Positions 1 to 9,728 of a DNA stretch of 64,000 bases are shown here, piece by piece; the first letter of the stretch is position 1; every line of letters starts with the position of its first letter. The stretch comes from Trebouxia sp. TZW2008. Its lineage: Eukaryota > Chlorophyta > Trebouxiophyceae > Trebouxiales > Trebouxiaceae. The notes below the pieces were generated by a model. It did no database searches and was not told the DNA's origin. It saw nothing but the letters and a program-made list of their open reading frames with translations. The DNA lies in the NCBI GenBank assembly GCA_002118135.1, contig BDIU01000326.1, positions 1 through 64,000 of the forward strand, given 5' to 3'. The position numbers were made by a program, and so were the translations under genes.

Positions 1-208
1 CAGTGTATTGTGAAAGTTGAAATGTACGGTGTAGACACATCTGTATACATGTATATACGCCATGTATACGCTGTATATGCTCGTTTCGGCTGGCATGGCA
101 GGAGTGCGTATAATGTGCCATATACAGTGCATTATACGTCTACACGTAGATCTACGCAGTATTATACGCTTTTGCAAATGAAAATTCGTGTATATGCCAG
201 GCCTACTA

Positions 209-465
209 CGCTGTACGCAGAGCGCCTGACAGCTGCATACAGTCGCTACTGAAGCTATACGCAGAGCGCGCAAAGTCTGGCGCTGACGCTACAGTCATCT
301 GGCGCTGATCCCGCAGAAGTTGTATGCAGTTAGTGCAGAAGCTGGGCCAGTAAAACGCTAGACATTACCAACGTTCTGATAGGATTCTGAAAGGATGACA
401 TAAGTATGATGTTTTCTACGTGCAGACCCACGTGTTTCTGATTTTGTTTAGATTATGTCTGGTTT
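209..465. repeat. Left copy of a long diverged inverted repeat
   Basis: This stretch matches the reverse complement of 12150-12425. Matching blocks appear in the same order: ACGCAGAGC, TGACAGCTG, GGCGCTGACGCTACAGT, GCTGATCCC, GGGCCAG, AGGATTCTGA and GATGACATAA, with substitutions and small indels between them. The two copies flank the divergent nuclease/kinase gene pair. They could be the terminal inverted repeats of one large element or two independent insertions of a smaller repeat family. Confidence 0.7.
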
Positions 466-483
466 TTCTAGCGCTAGGTTGAG

Positions 484-903
484 ATGGCTGTTGTGAAGCT
501 CGTTTTGGGCATAATCGCTATCGCGTGCATCGTGTCATTAGTAGCATCGTGTATCATATTCGATTGGTGGTATGAGTACAGCTCACGAGAACCTCAAGAG
601 ATACCTCTAGCTAGCAGTGAGGCAGAGATCAAGGCTGAGAAGAAGAAGTTTGACGTGGAGGAATTGAAGAGCCAGATTACTGATCTCATCACTGAGCTAC
701 GCCACAGAAGAAAAGGCATGAACCCTACTGAGATCAAGTGTGCCCTAGAAGGAATTTTAAAAGCGACGTCGAAGACTACGTTCAGCCCAAGAGATAAAGC
801 GCTGCTCGGGAGCTTGCTACACACAATCGATTTCGCTTTACTAGCATGGCCACTCCAGCCAGAGAACTCCTGCCCACCTACGGCTTCTGCAACAAAGAGC
901 TAG
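484..903 (+). CDS. Small single-pass membrane protein, unknown function
   Basis: This is a single-exon reading frame of 139 residues starting at an ATG about 20 bases inside the left inverted repeat. Residues 5-27 form one hydrophobic segment (VLGIIAIACIVSLVASC), likely a membrane anchor or uncleaved signal. It is followed by a charged, helix-prone region rich in E and K (about residues 45-80) and a plain tail. I do not recognise the family. It is not repeated beside the right-hand inverted repeat copy. It could be a cargo gene of a mobile unit or a chance frame; the hydrophobic start followed by a charged coil argues mildly for a real protein. Confidence 0.45.
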   Translation: MAVVKLVLGIIAIACIVSLVASCIIFDWWYEYSSREPQEIPLASSEAEIKAEKKKFDVEELKSQITDLITELRHRRKGMNPTEIKCALEGILKATSKTTFSPRDKALLGSLLHTIDFALLAWPLQPENSCPPTASATKS

Positions 904-1510
904 AGACAGAAAAGGTCGAAAAACGATCCGTTATCAAAACACTCGTAACACCTCTCAAAATGCGCGGAAGCTAAAAAGTGAAACCTTCACGAGGGTCCGA
1001 AACCATCTGTGACAAGCTAGCGCTTGCAACGTATTAAATTCCGGAGGAAGGGGGTGTTCAAGTAACACTAGTGGTTGATGACCAGCAGATATGATCCTTG
1101 AGTGATGAGTCATGAAGAAGAGTGATGTCAGCTTGTATCATGTATGAATGTATGACCAACAGGAGCCACTGCGCTTTGCTGCAGACCAAATAGCTTTCAA
1201 ACCAAAAGGTCTGTGTTGCTAGCAAGTGACATCAACATCATTTTATGCAACCCTTTCAAGATGTTCAAAGGGGAAGATTGTAACGGCTTCACTAAGCTTC
1301 TTCGCTATGACTAAGCTATAATACTATTATTACTTGCTTGTATGCTATCTGCAAGCTCTCGACGTGTGGCATTACTTTATGCTCTTCCGCAATTCGCATA
1401 CTCCGGTTCGCTCTGCATTCACGTGCATAGCGTCCTTGTTACACCTCCAACCACCAATTGCAATATGAATATGAGAGACATCACCAACTGAGTGTGCTTG
1501 ACACAAATTA
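904..1510. other. Non-coding stretch, nothing recognised
   Basis: No reading frame, RNA gene or repeat was recognised between the small membrane protein and the 3' end of the minus-strand nuclease-like gene. Confidence 0.5.
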
Positions 1511-3915
1511 TTAGCTGTACATACTCTGAGCTACACTGCTCATGGGCAACGGCTTGGCAATTTCCCATGATGCAATGATTTCTTGTGCGCATGACACTTG
1601 CTCATGCTCTGCCATGAAAGGCACTATGGAGTCTAGCTGCTCTAACAAACCACCACTTGGCCTAAGGCTACGACATTTCTTCATTGGCGCTTGTTCTTCC
1701 TCTGGGACTCCCTCTAATGTGCGCAATGCTAAGCCGGGATATGATGTGCTAGCTGCTTTTAAGATCTCTGCTTGCTTATAGTAGGCTTGTTGCGGTGTGA
1801 GATCTTCCCAGAGAATCAGCTGACTGCCACTGACTCGAATCATGTGGTGAACCTCGCCATCTGTTAGGTCTAGAAGCAAAGGGAATTTATTGTATGCATA
1901 GGCGCCGAGGCATGAGCTGATGCATTGGCCTCTGTGAGTGTTGAAAGCCACATATCCTGGCATTGCAGGGCGCCGAGTTTGGTCCTGAATGCATCACAAA
2001 AAGTTGCAACTTGCATAGGCCTTGAGTCCACCATGCTTGCAAAATTGGGCTTAAAGTATTACTGCGCAGTAAGAAGCTTCAAGTTTGTCGAGTTGTTAAG
2101 AGTCACGTGGTCTCAGTCTTCAAGGGGAGTCTCAAGGGAGCTAAGCGTTGTCATTTATGGCTACTGCGCAAGCAGACAACCACATGTGTGCAAGTCAAGA
2201 CATAGACTAGTCGTGAAGGCAGGATGTAGCAAGACATAGACTAGTCGTGAAGGGGGGATGCAATAAGACCGATATGTCAAATTCAAGATGAAGGGGCCTT
2301 CACTGGCAGAAGATATCACTTCCCTCTATGATGCCCGAAGCAGCTAGGTATTGATGTCTTCCTGGACTTGACAGGCCTAGGCCAAGGTGACAGCAAATGT
2401 GGGATGCAATGAGTGTGCAACACCGCATGTTGATCATTGTGCAGTGTAGGCATCTCACCTGTGCCAGGATTGCGTGTGCGTCGCGGTAAGCTTCCTTTTG
2501 CTGTGCCGTCTGCTTGTGCTCATAGACTACAAATGCTCTCCTAGTAGCTGAGTTCAGGGACAGCCCATGGCTTGCCACACACAGATCAGCTATGCCAGAT
2601 AGCTGACACTTGCTGGATCTAATACTCCAGCTCCTTTGCTGGGCATGTATGTCATAAATGCGAAAGCCACCCCGGCCAAAGGATGCTCCATGTTGTTCAA
2701 GTTGGAGCTGATGGTATTGCAACAAGTCCTGCAGAGCTGTATTTTCATTTGGATAGGCACTGAAGTCAAAGCGTGGAACGTTGACAACGTCAGTTGGCTC
2801 TGGAATTGGCTCTATGTCGTTGCCCAGCACTTCTGTAAGCTCCAACTCATCAAGGAGATCTTCTGCATCTGACGAATTTGCCTTGGAGAAACCCTTTGCT
2901 GGCAGAGCTGACTGCTGCTGCAACACCTCGCGCACAATGCTTCTGCTACGGTCATCGAGGTGCCCATCAGACACTGCAAAGCATATTTTGCGTGTAAGAA
3001 GGAGCCTGCGCTTGCCGGGCCACCTTGTTGCTTATAGCAATTGCATTGCCGTGTTTGCTGAGGATTTGTGTTGTGAGACATTGCAACTCCCTTGCCAAAC
3101 AAGCCCAAGGTGTGCATGCAAAGTCACCCCCTGCCATTGACAAGAACATGATTGATGCCGATACAGAGCTCATCTTGCGGATGTTGTGTCAATGTAGTTC
3201 AAATGCTGAGCATGCTTTCCTTATAACATACATAACACCTGATTGTTGTCATATGCAAAACACAATACTAGTCAGGCCCCCATCTCTGGGACCAACAGCA
3301 GGTCGTAACTTAAGCTGAAGGTGGTGGGATCTGATTTGCCACACTGAAGCAAGGAAAGTCTGCACAAAGGCTGATAAGAGCCCAGCCAAAGGTGACAGTT
3401 GAGAGCAGGTCTGCGCTGTGCAATGCTGTGCACAAATACATCAGCCAGTGGTCAGCTTTCAAGTCAAATGTGCTACTTGTTGAACGTGAGGACGCGCTGC
3501 AATCTTGAGGCATTTCAATGGGTTCTGTCCCCAGAGATGTGCAGTGCAATCAGCATAAATTCTCATCTGATACTTGACATACACCTGACGTTCCTTCAAC
3601 TGAAAGGAGCACGAAATGAGGTGAACACAAGCAAGCCAGAGTAGCGACAGGCAGGTCTGAGTGGGACCACGCCCATGAAATTCATGATGAAACTCACTGA
3701 GCAACAAAGAACGAGTGTCTTATGTGAAGCTCACCAGAAGACAGGGCTGTGATCGCGGCCTGGACTCGATCCAAGTCCTTATTCAGTTCTGCCAACAATT
3801 CATGGTCTCGAGTTCCTTTTGCTTTCCTCAGTTCTGCAGCTTTTTGACCCTCCAAGCCCTGTAGCTTTTCTTCCAGCTCAGCCAGCTTACTGCCAGGTGC
3901 ACTGCTGGAGGCCAT
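1511..3915 (-). CDS. Coiled-coil plus nuclease-like (PD-(D/E)XK-type) Crinkler-like protein
   Basis: A multi-exon minus-strand gene. Exon 1 (3915 down to about 3735) begins MASSSAPGSKLAELEEKL and is a charged coiled coil, ending at a donor in the codon after ALSSG. A later exon (about 2967 to 2459) starts after a tttgcag acceptor and holds an acidic region, then FDFSAYPNE, a core with SGIADLCV and VVYEHKQT, ending at AILAQ. The last exon (about 1935 to 1511) has FPLLLDLTDGEVHHMI. The order D, E-x-K, then a Q/helix is that of the PD-(D/E)XK nuclease fold; this is inferred from pattern, not homology search. No kinase domain follows, unlike the divergent partner at 4521-9728. The joint between 2459 and 1935 did not keep frame with any acceptor I could find, so an exon is missing from my model or the gene is decaying. 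Confidence 0.6.
2198..2265. repeat. Two-copy tandem repeat
   Basis: A unit of about 34 bases containing CAAGACATAGACTAGTCGTG occurs twice head to tail, almost unchanged, inside an intron of the minus-strand nuclease-like gene. Confidence 0.85.
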
Positions 3916-4801
3916 CCTGCTAACGAGAAGACACACCTCGAAACGATGGCAGACAAAAGTAGCGCTGAGATACCTTCAAAATTTTGTACCCCTCAGCAGC
4001 GCAATCGGAAAGGTCGACCAAGGTCTATCAGGTGGAAATCGTCATTTCAGGCCAAAGCGGAGCTGCAGGTGTGTCGGACACTGAACACTCTGTGTCTACA
4101 GTACTGTATGTGCAGAAGTACTGTACGTGCAAGACTGCACCGGTAGTTCAGCCAGCTACGCGCGACAATCTCGGCAATCTGCTGAGTCGTTAATTGGACC
4201 AAAACCTGCCTTGTCAGCGGTCTTTTAGGTCATGATGGGGTTTGCGCAATTGGCAGATTTTCGCCAAATTAACGATTAAGCAAATTGAGATCGTCGCGCA
4301 TAGCTGGCTGAACTATCGTTGAACTCATGCACGTACAGTATTGTGGATACAGAGTGTTCAATCTCCGACACACCTGCAGCTCCGCTTTGGCCTGAAGTGA
4401 CGGTGTCCACCTGATAAATCTTGGTCGACCTTCCGATTGCGCTGCTCTGAGGTATGAAATCCTGGAAGGTGTCTCGGCGTTACGCTTGTCTGCCTTGATC
4501 CGTTTCTCTTCGTTGTCAGGATGGCCTCCGGCAGTGCTTCTGGCAGTGAGTTGGCCGACTTGAAAGAAGAGCTAAAAGACTTGAAGGCACAAACGGGTGC
4601 AGAACTGAAGAGAGAAAAGGGGGCTCGAGACCATGAATTGTTGGCAGAGCTGAATAAGGACTTGGACCGAGTCCAGGCCGCGATCACAGCCCTTTCCTCT
4701 GGTGAGCTTCACATAAGACACTCGTTCTTTGTTGCTCAGTGAGTTTCACCATGAATTTAATGGGCGTGGTCTCACTCAGACCTGCCTGTCGCTACTCTAC
4801 A
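3640..4801. repeat. Large palindrome carrying two divergent first exons
   Basis: The left arm (about 3640-4197) and right arm (about 4263-4801) are inverted copies around a spacer of some 65 bases. The outer parts, covering the 3' half of each first exon and the start of intron 1, are nearly identical; the encoded run from RDHELLAELNKDL to the frame end is the same in both. The inner parts are more diverged, with substitutions and indels. The centre therefore serves as the shared upstream region of two genes pointing away from each other. Confidence 0.9.
3916..4520. promoter_or_regulatory. Shared bidirectional upstream region inside the palindrome
   Basis: The two ATGs at 3915 (minus) and 4521 (plus) face away from each other across 605 bases that are themselves an inverted repeat. 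Any promoter elements are therefore likely to be present on both arms. No TATA box or other named element was identified with confidence. Confidence 0.5.
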
Positions 4802-7800
4802 CCTAATCACTCCAATTGCACTTCTATTTCAGCAGCATCCCAATTCGAGGGTGCTACAGCGTTGCCCAACACATCCTCCCGGCTTAGAGTAAAGGTAGAG
4901 CAATTCCAAGTATATATAGGTTCAACCTAAACCCTAAACCCTGCTAAGCACTTATTGCATTTACCTCAGCTGCAAACCTGCTGCAAACCTACGATGGCAC
5001 GCGTTTTGTAAGCAGCCTCTTCCAATTCTGTGTCAACACAACTGCAGCACATGGACATGTTTGCTTGCACCGCTTGCTTGCACAAAAGGACGACGGCATA
5101 TGTACAGCAGACCATGACTGGTAGCGTTGCAAACCTTTTCTACATCTTGGGGCATGTGTTGCAGATAGACATCTCCGGCAGTCAGCTGCTTTCACGGCAA
5201 CCCTTGACTACAGCAGTAAAAGGCCTTGGCCTGCAAACAGATCTAAAAATAAAGTTCGTCTTGAGTCATTGATGATAGCGCAAAGGCAAAGCGCCTTCAG
5301 CTACTGCTGAACTGAAGTCACTGGTTGCAGAGTTCTTCCAAGGAGGGGTATCTATAGCGCACACAGCACACGCACGTTGCCACCACACTCGCTGTGCATG
5401 TGAGGGGGGCTTGTGGCGAGCTGACCTCGCCTATCTTTGACTCAGACTTCCAAGTGACCTCAACGTCAGCTTTTTTCTGCAATTATGCCTTGATTACGGT
5501 GTTTGCTCTGAATGTGTGTTGTCTATGCTGGGATTGTATCTATAACCCTCAGCAGTTTCTGACAGCAAACATCTATATCTTGCTGACCACAACATCATGA
5601 CGCCCAATGCATCACTCATGGAAGTGTCATGGCTTTGCCGTCTGCGCTGTGGAGGCTGTATGGGACGTCATGAATAAGACCTTTCAGGATGAGGTGTTTT
5701 CCAAGCATCGACCGTCTCAGACCATGCCCATTGCTGGAGGTCGTACCGCTGATCTCGTTGGCAGATGCGATATAGCAGGTGATCAATCTGCTCTCAAGCA
5801 GTGCATCATTCAAAACCCAGACTGACAATCACTCGCATTCTGCTTACCAAGTTTGGGCGGACAGGTCTTCATGCAGTTGCTCTCAGAATGCAGTCAAGTA
5901 CCACACCATGTGCTTGTGGTACACAAGCAGATTTATTGCTTGCAATCCCCTTTTAGCTGCCTGCTGCTGAACATCTGGAACTGCTTGTGCCTACAGATGC
6001 CCAAAACACACATCTTGCCTTTCATGCCAGCTTGTGTACTTGAGTCATTTGATTGTTGGACTAGCTATGCGTCCTTTGCAATGGATTTTGGTGTAGATCC
6101 GTGACAAATTGGCTTGACAACAAGCAGCATATGTGTCAGGCATTGTCTATCTGACGTGACAAATATGGCCTCTGGCTGGCTTGCTGGAGACGGTGGGCTC
6201 AGACTGTGTCAAGTGTTCCGCTGCTGAAGTGAACGCTTGGATGGAGAAGGAGCAGGTGCGAGATAGGCTCAGCGTTGTGACAGCAAAAGCATTATCAACT
6301 GAACAGATTCTGTCCAAGGCCAGCAATCGTGTTGATCATGAGGAGAGCATATACATTGCGCTTTCCTTTGCTCTGTACTTGCCGGTGAATGAGGCTGCCA
6401 GCCAGTTGAACTATGCCCTAGAGTATGGCAAAAATCACGGTAGGCAGATTGGCGCCGCAACTGTTGCTAGCTGATATATTGGGAGCCTGCTTTGATGTAA
6501 GCTTTGACTGGGCAAGTTGTAGTTGGGCAATTGTGGGGGGCTGAGACTCTTGCGTTTCTTTGCATTGCCTGCTCAGGCATTTGCTCGCATTGTTGTGATG
6601 TGCATATCGAGTGTTGTACCGCAAGCATGTTACATGCATCTGTCGCACGTGGCGTCATGCATATTTGCAGCTTGCTGTGTGAAAGTGTCTGTACCTGTTG
6701 TTGCCATTGTTCAGGGGAAGCAGGTCGAACAGGAGTCGACCTTCGTGCAATCCACCCTGGCACGCAGCGTACACATATCCCACATGAGGTGAAGGGTCCA
6801 TGGGCAGAGGGGCATAGAGGGCAGCATTTTGCTGACCTCTTGCAAGACAGGCATAGCAGGAAGGACATTGCACGGCCAGCAGCCCAGATATTGTACTACA
6901 TGGTGATGCACTCAATCTCATATTTTGCTTGCAAAAGCACCATTCCCTCTTGCATGGCCTTGAATTGCATGGCGTTGACATGAAATGGTGTCTGCATTTG
7001 GATGTGGTGCCATCAAAACATGAATCAGCAGTAAAACTTTGTCAGAGTCTTGTTGTATGCAGCAAAGACCATACAGTCTTATTGATGGCTTACCAAGCAA
7101 TATGTGTAGTGCTGCACCTGGTGCCTGGTACCGCCCATTGCACAGAGTATCGTCTATGCAGGGAAGCACGCAGGGTGACGCGTACTTCTCTGCGTGTGTG
7201 CATTGCCCCAAATCAAGCTCACCTGTTTGCTTTTGCTGGTTTGCAGGTAGAGGAGGGAGCAATGTATGGTATACTGTCTAGCAAGCGTCATCACACATTC
7301 ATCAGACGACCCAGTGACGCTGCAAATAGAAATGCAGACTTTTCTAAGACCTTTGACTCCCAGACATCACAATCACCATCTGTCAGAATGATTTACCTGT
7401 ACCTTCTACATCTGGCCCAAGATGCACCACATTTGGATCCCCGCCTCAGACCTACGACAACGGCAGAGCTGAAGTGGGTCACAGACACTCACAAAAGAAA
7501 GCGGTCATCTAGCAAAAGCACTGGTGATGACGACAGTGATCAGAGTGAATGGGGTGATGCTGACTCAGGATTGGGCCACACAGAGCACGATGATGATGCC
7601 ACTGAATCTGAAGGCACAACAGATGCAAATGGTCTGGCAGCTCAGACAGGAGCTCAGGTTGCAAAGTATGTTGCCGTGGGTTCTTCAAAGTCAATTGGTC
7701 GGCGTATCAGCAACAAGACAGCCTGTCATCAACAGCATCGAGCATACCTTGAGAAATTATCCCTTGTAGCGCGTCCACAGCTGGAACTCAGCAGCATAAA

Positions 7801-9728
7801 GATTGGAAGATCTTGCGTGGTGAGGCATGTTGGTCTGCCAGCACATTTGTATGAGACCAGACCGGTCCCTGCTTGCTTGCACATGATGTTTGTAGAAGCT
7901 TTGCTGAGTGATATGCAAGCTGCAATGCATATGCTCTTGATGCACCTGATTGTTCAGCAACGCTTCCTGTGTTGAAGAGCGCCATCTGTCTTTACTCACA
8001 GCACATTACTTGCTGCACATCGTTTACCGCACATGACTTGCTGCACGTTATCCATAGAACAAAAGAGCTGAGCCATGCTGTTCAGGTAAAGCAAGGAATC
8101 TGGGAAAGTCAGCCAGCTGTGTTCAAGCTGTGGGATCTGGGTGACAGCTTGGATCCTGTTGACCGCATGCGTACAGAGGCAGCAGCCTACGCCCAACTGA
8201 GTTCGCTCCAGGTCAGTCAAGTGTCACTGCTGCTCTTCACACATGCATCTGTGCCTTGAAGCAGCACACCTTCAGGGCGAATGATGACTCAGCCTGCTAT
8301 CCTGCTTGCAAGCAGTATACAAGGAAGCTTGCGTTCACTTACAGCCAGCTGAGTTTAGTTTTCATCATGTTGGTATCACAGCCACTCTGCACACATGCAC
8401 CCTTGCCAAAAAGTGGCAAGCACGTATGCGATATTGCTCCAAATAGTTTACAGCAAGTCGCTTTTGCTCCAAGTCAACCTCATCCCAGTCTTGCTCTTCC
8501 CACATGCATCTGTGGCCTGCAGCTGCAAGCATGTGCACCAGCAAGCCAAGTTTGTGTGCACACGCAGCCTTGCTGTCAATGCACTGCATGGTCGCATGGT
8601 GCTGCTGGACAAGTCTAAGAGCTTGCTGTAGTACACAGAATTGGAGGTAGAAGAGGTGTTTCTCCATAATGCAATCATACATGCTACCCTAGGTCATCAA
8701 TTGAATGTATATATGACACCCCTCTTCACAGACGGTCCTCTCAGTCTTCAGCAAAACTTGCTCCACACATGCATCCGGCCTAGTTGCAAGCATGTACGCA
8801 AGAACACAAACATTTTCACGTCAATCTTGTGTATTCATTTCATGGATTGCCAAGCCCGTGCAGCCGTTAATCAAATTCCAAAGCTACAAATTTGGTGTGC
8901 TCAGTACTGCATTGTCCTGGTGGCTTCAGTGACTGGTGTTGGCGCAACTAGCCGTAACATCTGCAATTCCACAGCCAAAGTGCATCAGCGCATGATCAAC
9001 ATTGTACATGGTCATGGTATGTCATGCTACATGTTTGTTGCAAGTGCAAAGCTATCTTGGTGTGACAGTGTATATCAGTGCCATGTTGTAATGCAGTGCA
9101 TGCTTTACATGTTGTGCAAATTTGCATGTGCACATTGTATATGGTGTCACATAGTTGGCATGAAAGGGCAACTGAGCAATTTGTATGAGCTTGCCATGTC
9201 AATCAAAGCCCTGTCACTATCACACAAATGTATGTTTAGACTGCTTTATACTGTCTCCCAAAAGGAGTGTCAGCTGCAGACTTACATGGCTGGGATTGCA
9301 GCCACTTTCAAGTCTAATTGTGCAAGCTTGAGTGCAACATCAGAAGTCGCTTCTCAATCAGCATGTCATCGCTGCTTCAGGGGTGCCACATACCTCGATT
9401 CCTCACCCAAGGTGTCGTCCATCGCGAATTGATGGCCTTCATTGCTACATCATCAGGCGGGCTAGTTCCAAGCCGTGAGCAGCTTCAATCAAACCCACAC
9501 CTGGGGCTGTCAATGCTGCAATGCCTTGCGGCGATGCACACACTGGGGCTTGTGCATGGGGATGTGGCTTTGCACAACTTTGTGCTTGCCCCAGATCAAA
9601 CTGCAGTGTGGCTGCTGGATTTTGAAGCCAGCCGCTGTGGCAACATATATGAGCAGCAAGTGGAGATCAACCAACTGGAGGAATTGCTAAGGCTCAAAGG
9701 CCTTGAGGGACCTCCAAACAGTTCATGA
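4521..9728 (+). CDS. Coiled coil - PD-(D/E)XK-like nuclease - kinase-like fusion (Crinkler-like)
   Basis: Exons that keep frame: 4521-4701 (coiled coil MASGSASGSELADLKEEL), about 4833-4888, about 5640-5790, about 6190-6439, 6715-6902, 7247-7819, 8086-8211 and 9381-9728. The nuclease-like module has GVDLRAI, HIPHEVKG (D...E-x-K), an ARPAAQILYYM helix with Q, and then MYGILSSKRHHTF. An acidic linker follows (DDDSDQSEWGDADSG). The kinase-like part has VFKLWDL (candidate ATP-binding Lys), RTEAAAYAQL (helix-C Glu), MHTLGLVHGDVALHNFVL (catalytic Asp and Asn) and LLDFEASR, with DFE in place of DFG. Nuclease and kinase modules with a shared header are known from Crinkler/RHS-type effectors; family membership is inferred. 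The ORF that looks longest here (8641-9432) falls in the intron before the last exon. Exons between 4888 and 6190 are uncertain. Confidence 0.75.
4926..4943. repeat. Short interstitial telomere-type repeat
   Basis: Two and a half units of CCTAAAC/CCTAAACC, the plant and green-algal telomere repeat, lie just after exon 2 of the plus-strand gene. A second shorter copy is at 11728-11740. They are too short to be old chromosome ends; they may be telo-box motifs or chance. Confidence 0.7.
8225..8790. repeat. Four-copy degenerate repeat inside the kinase-gene intron
   Basis: A unit centred on CACACATGCATC (variants at about 8238, 8390, 8496 and 8764) recurs with flanking TTGCTC or CTGCTC and GCAAGCA. 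The first copy sits directly after the donor of the exon ending at 8211. This resembles the exon-edge echoes seen in ALG1 and the giant USP gene. Confidence 0.6.

Noticed and set aside
8641..9432. 263-codon plus-strand open frame
   Set aside because: It lies in the intron between the two kinase exons (8211 and 9381), its frame differs from the kinase frame, and its composition is Cys/His-rich noise.
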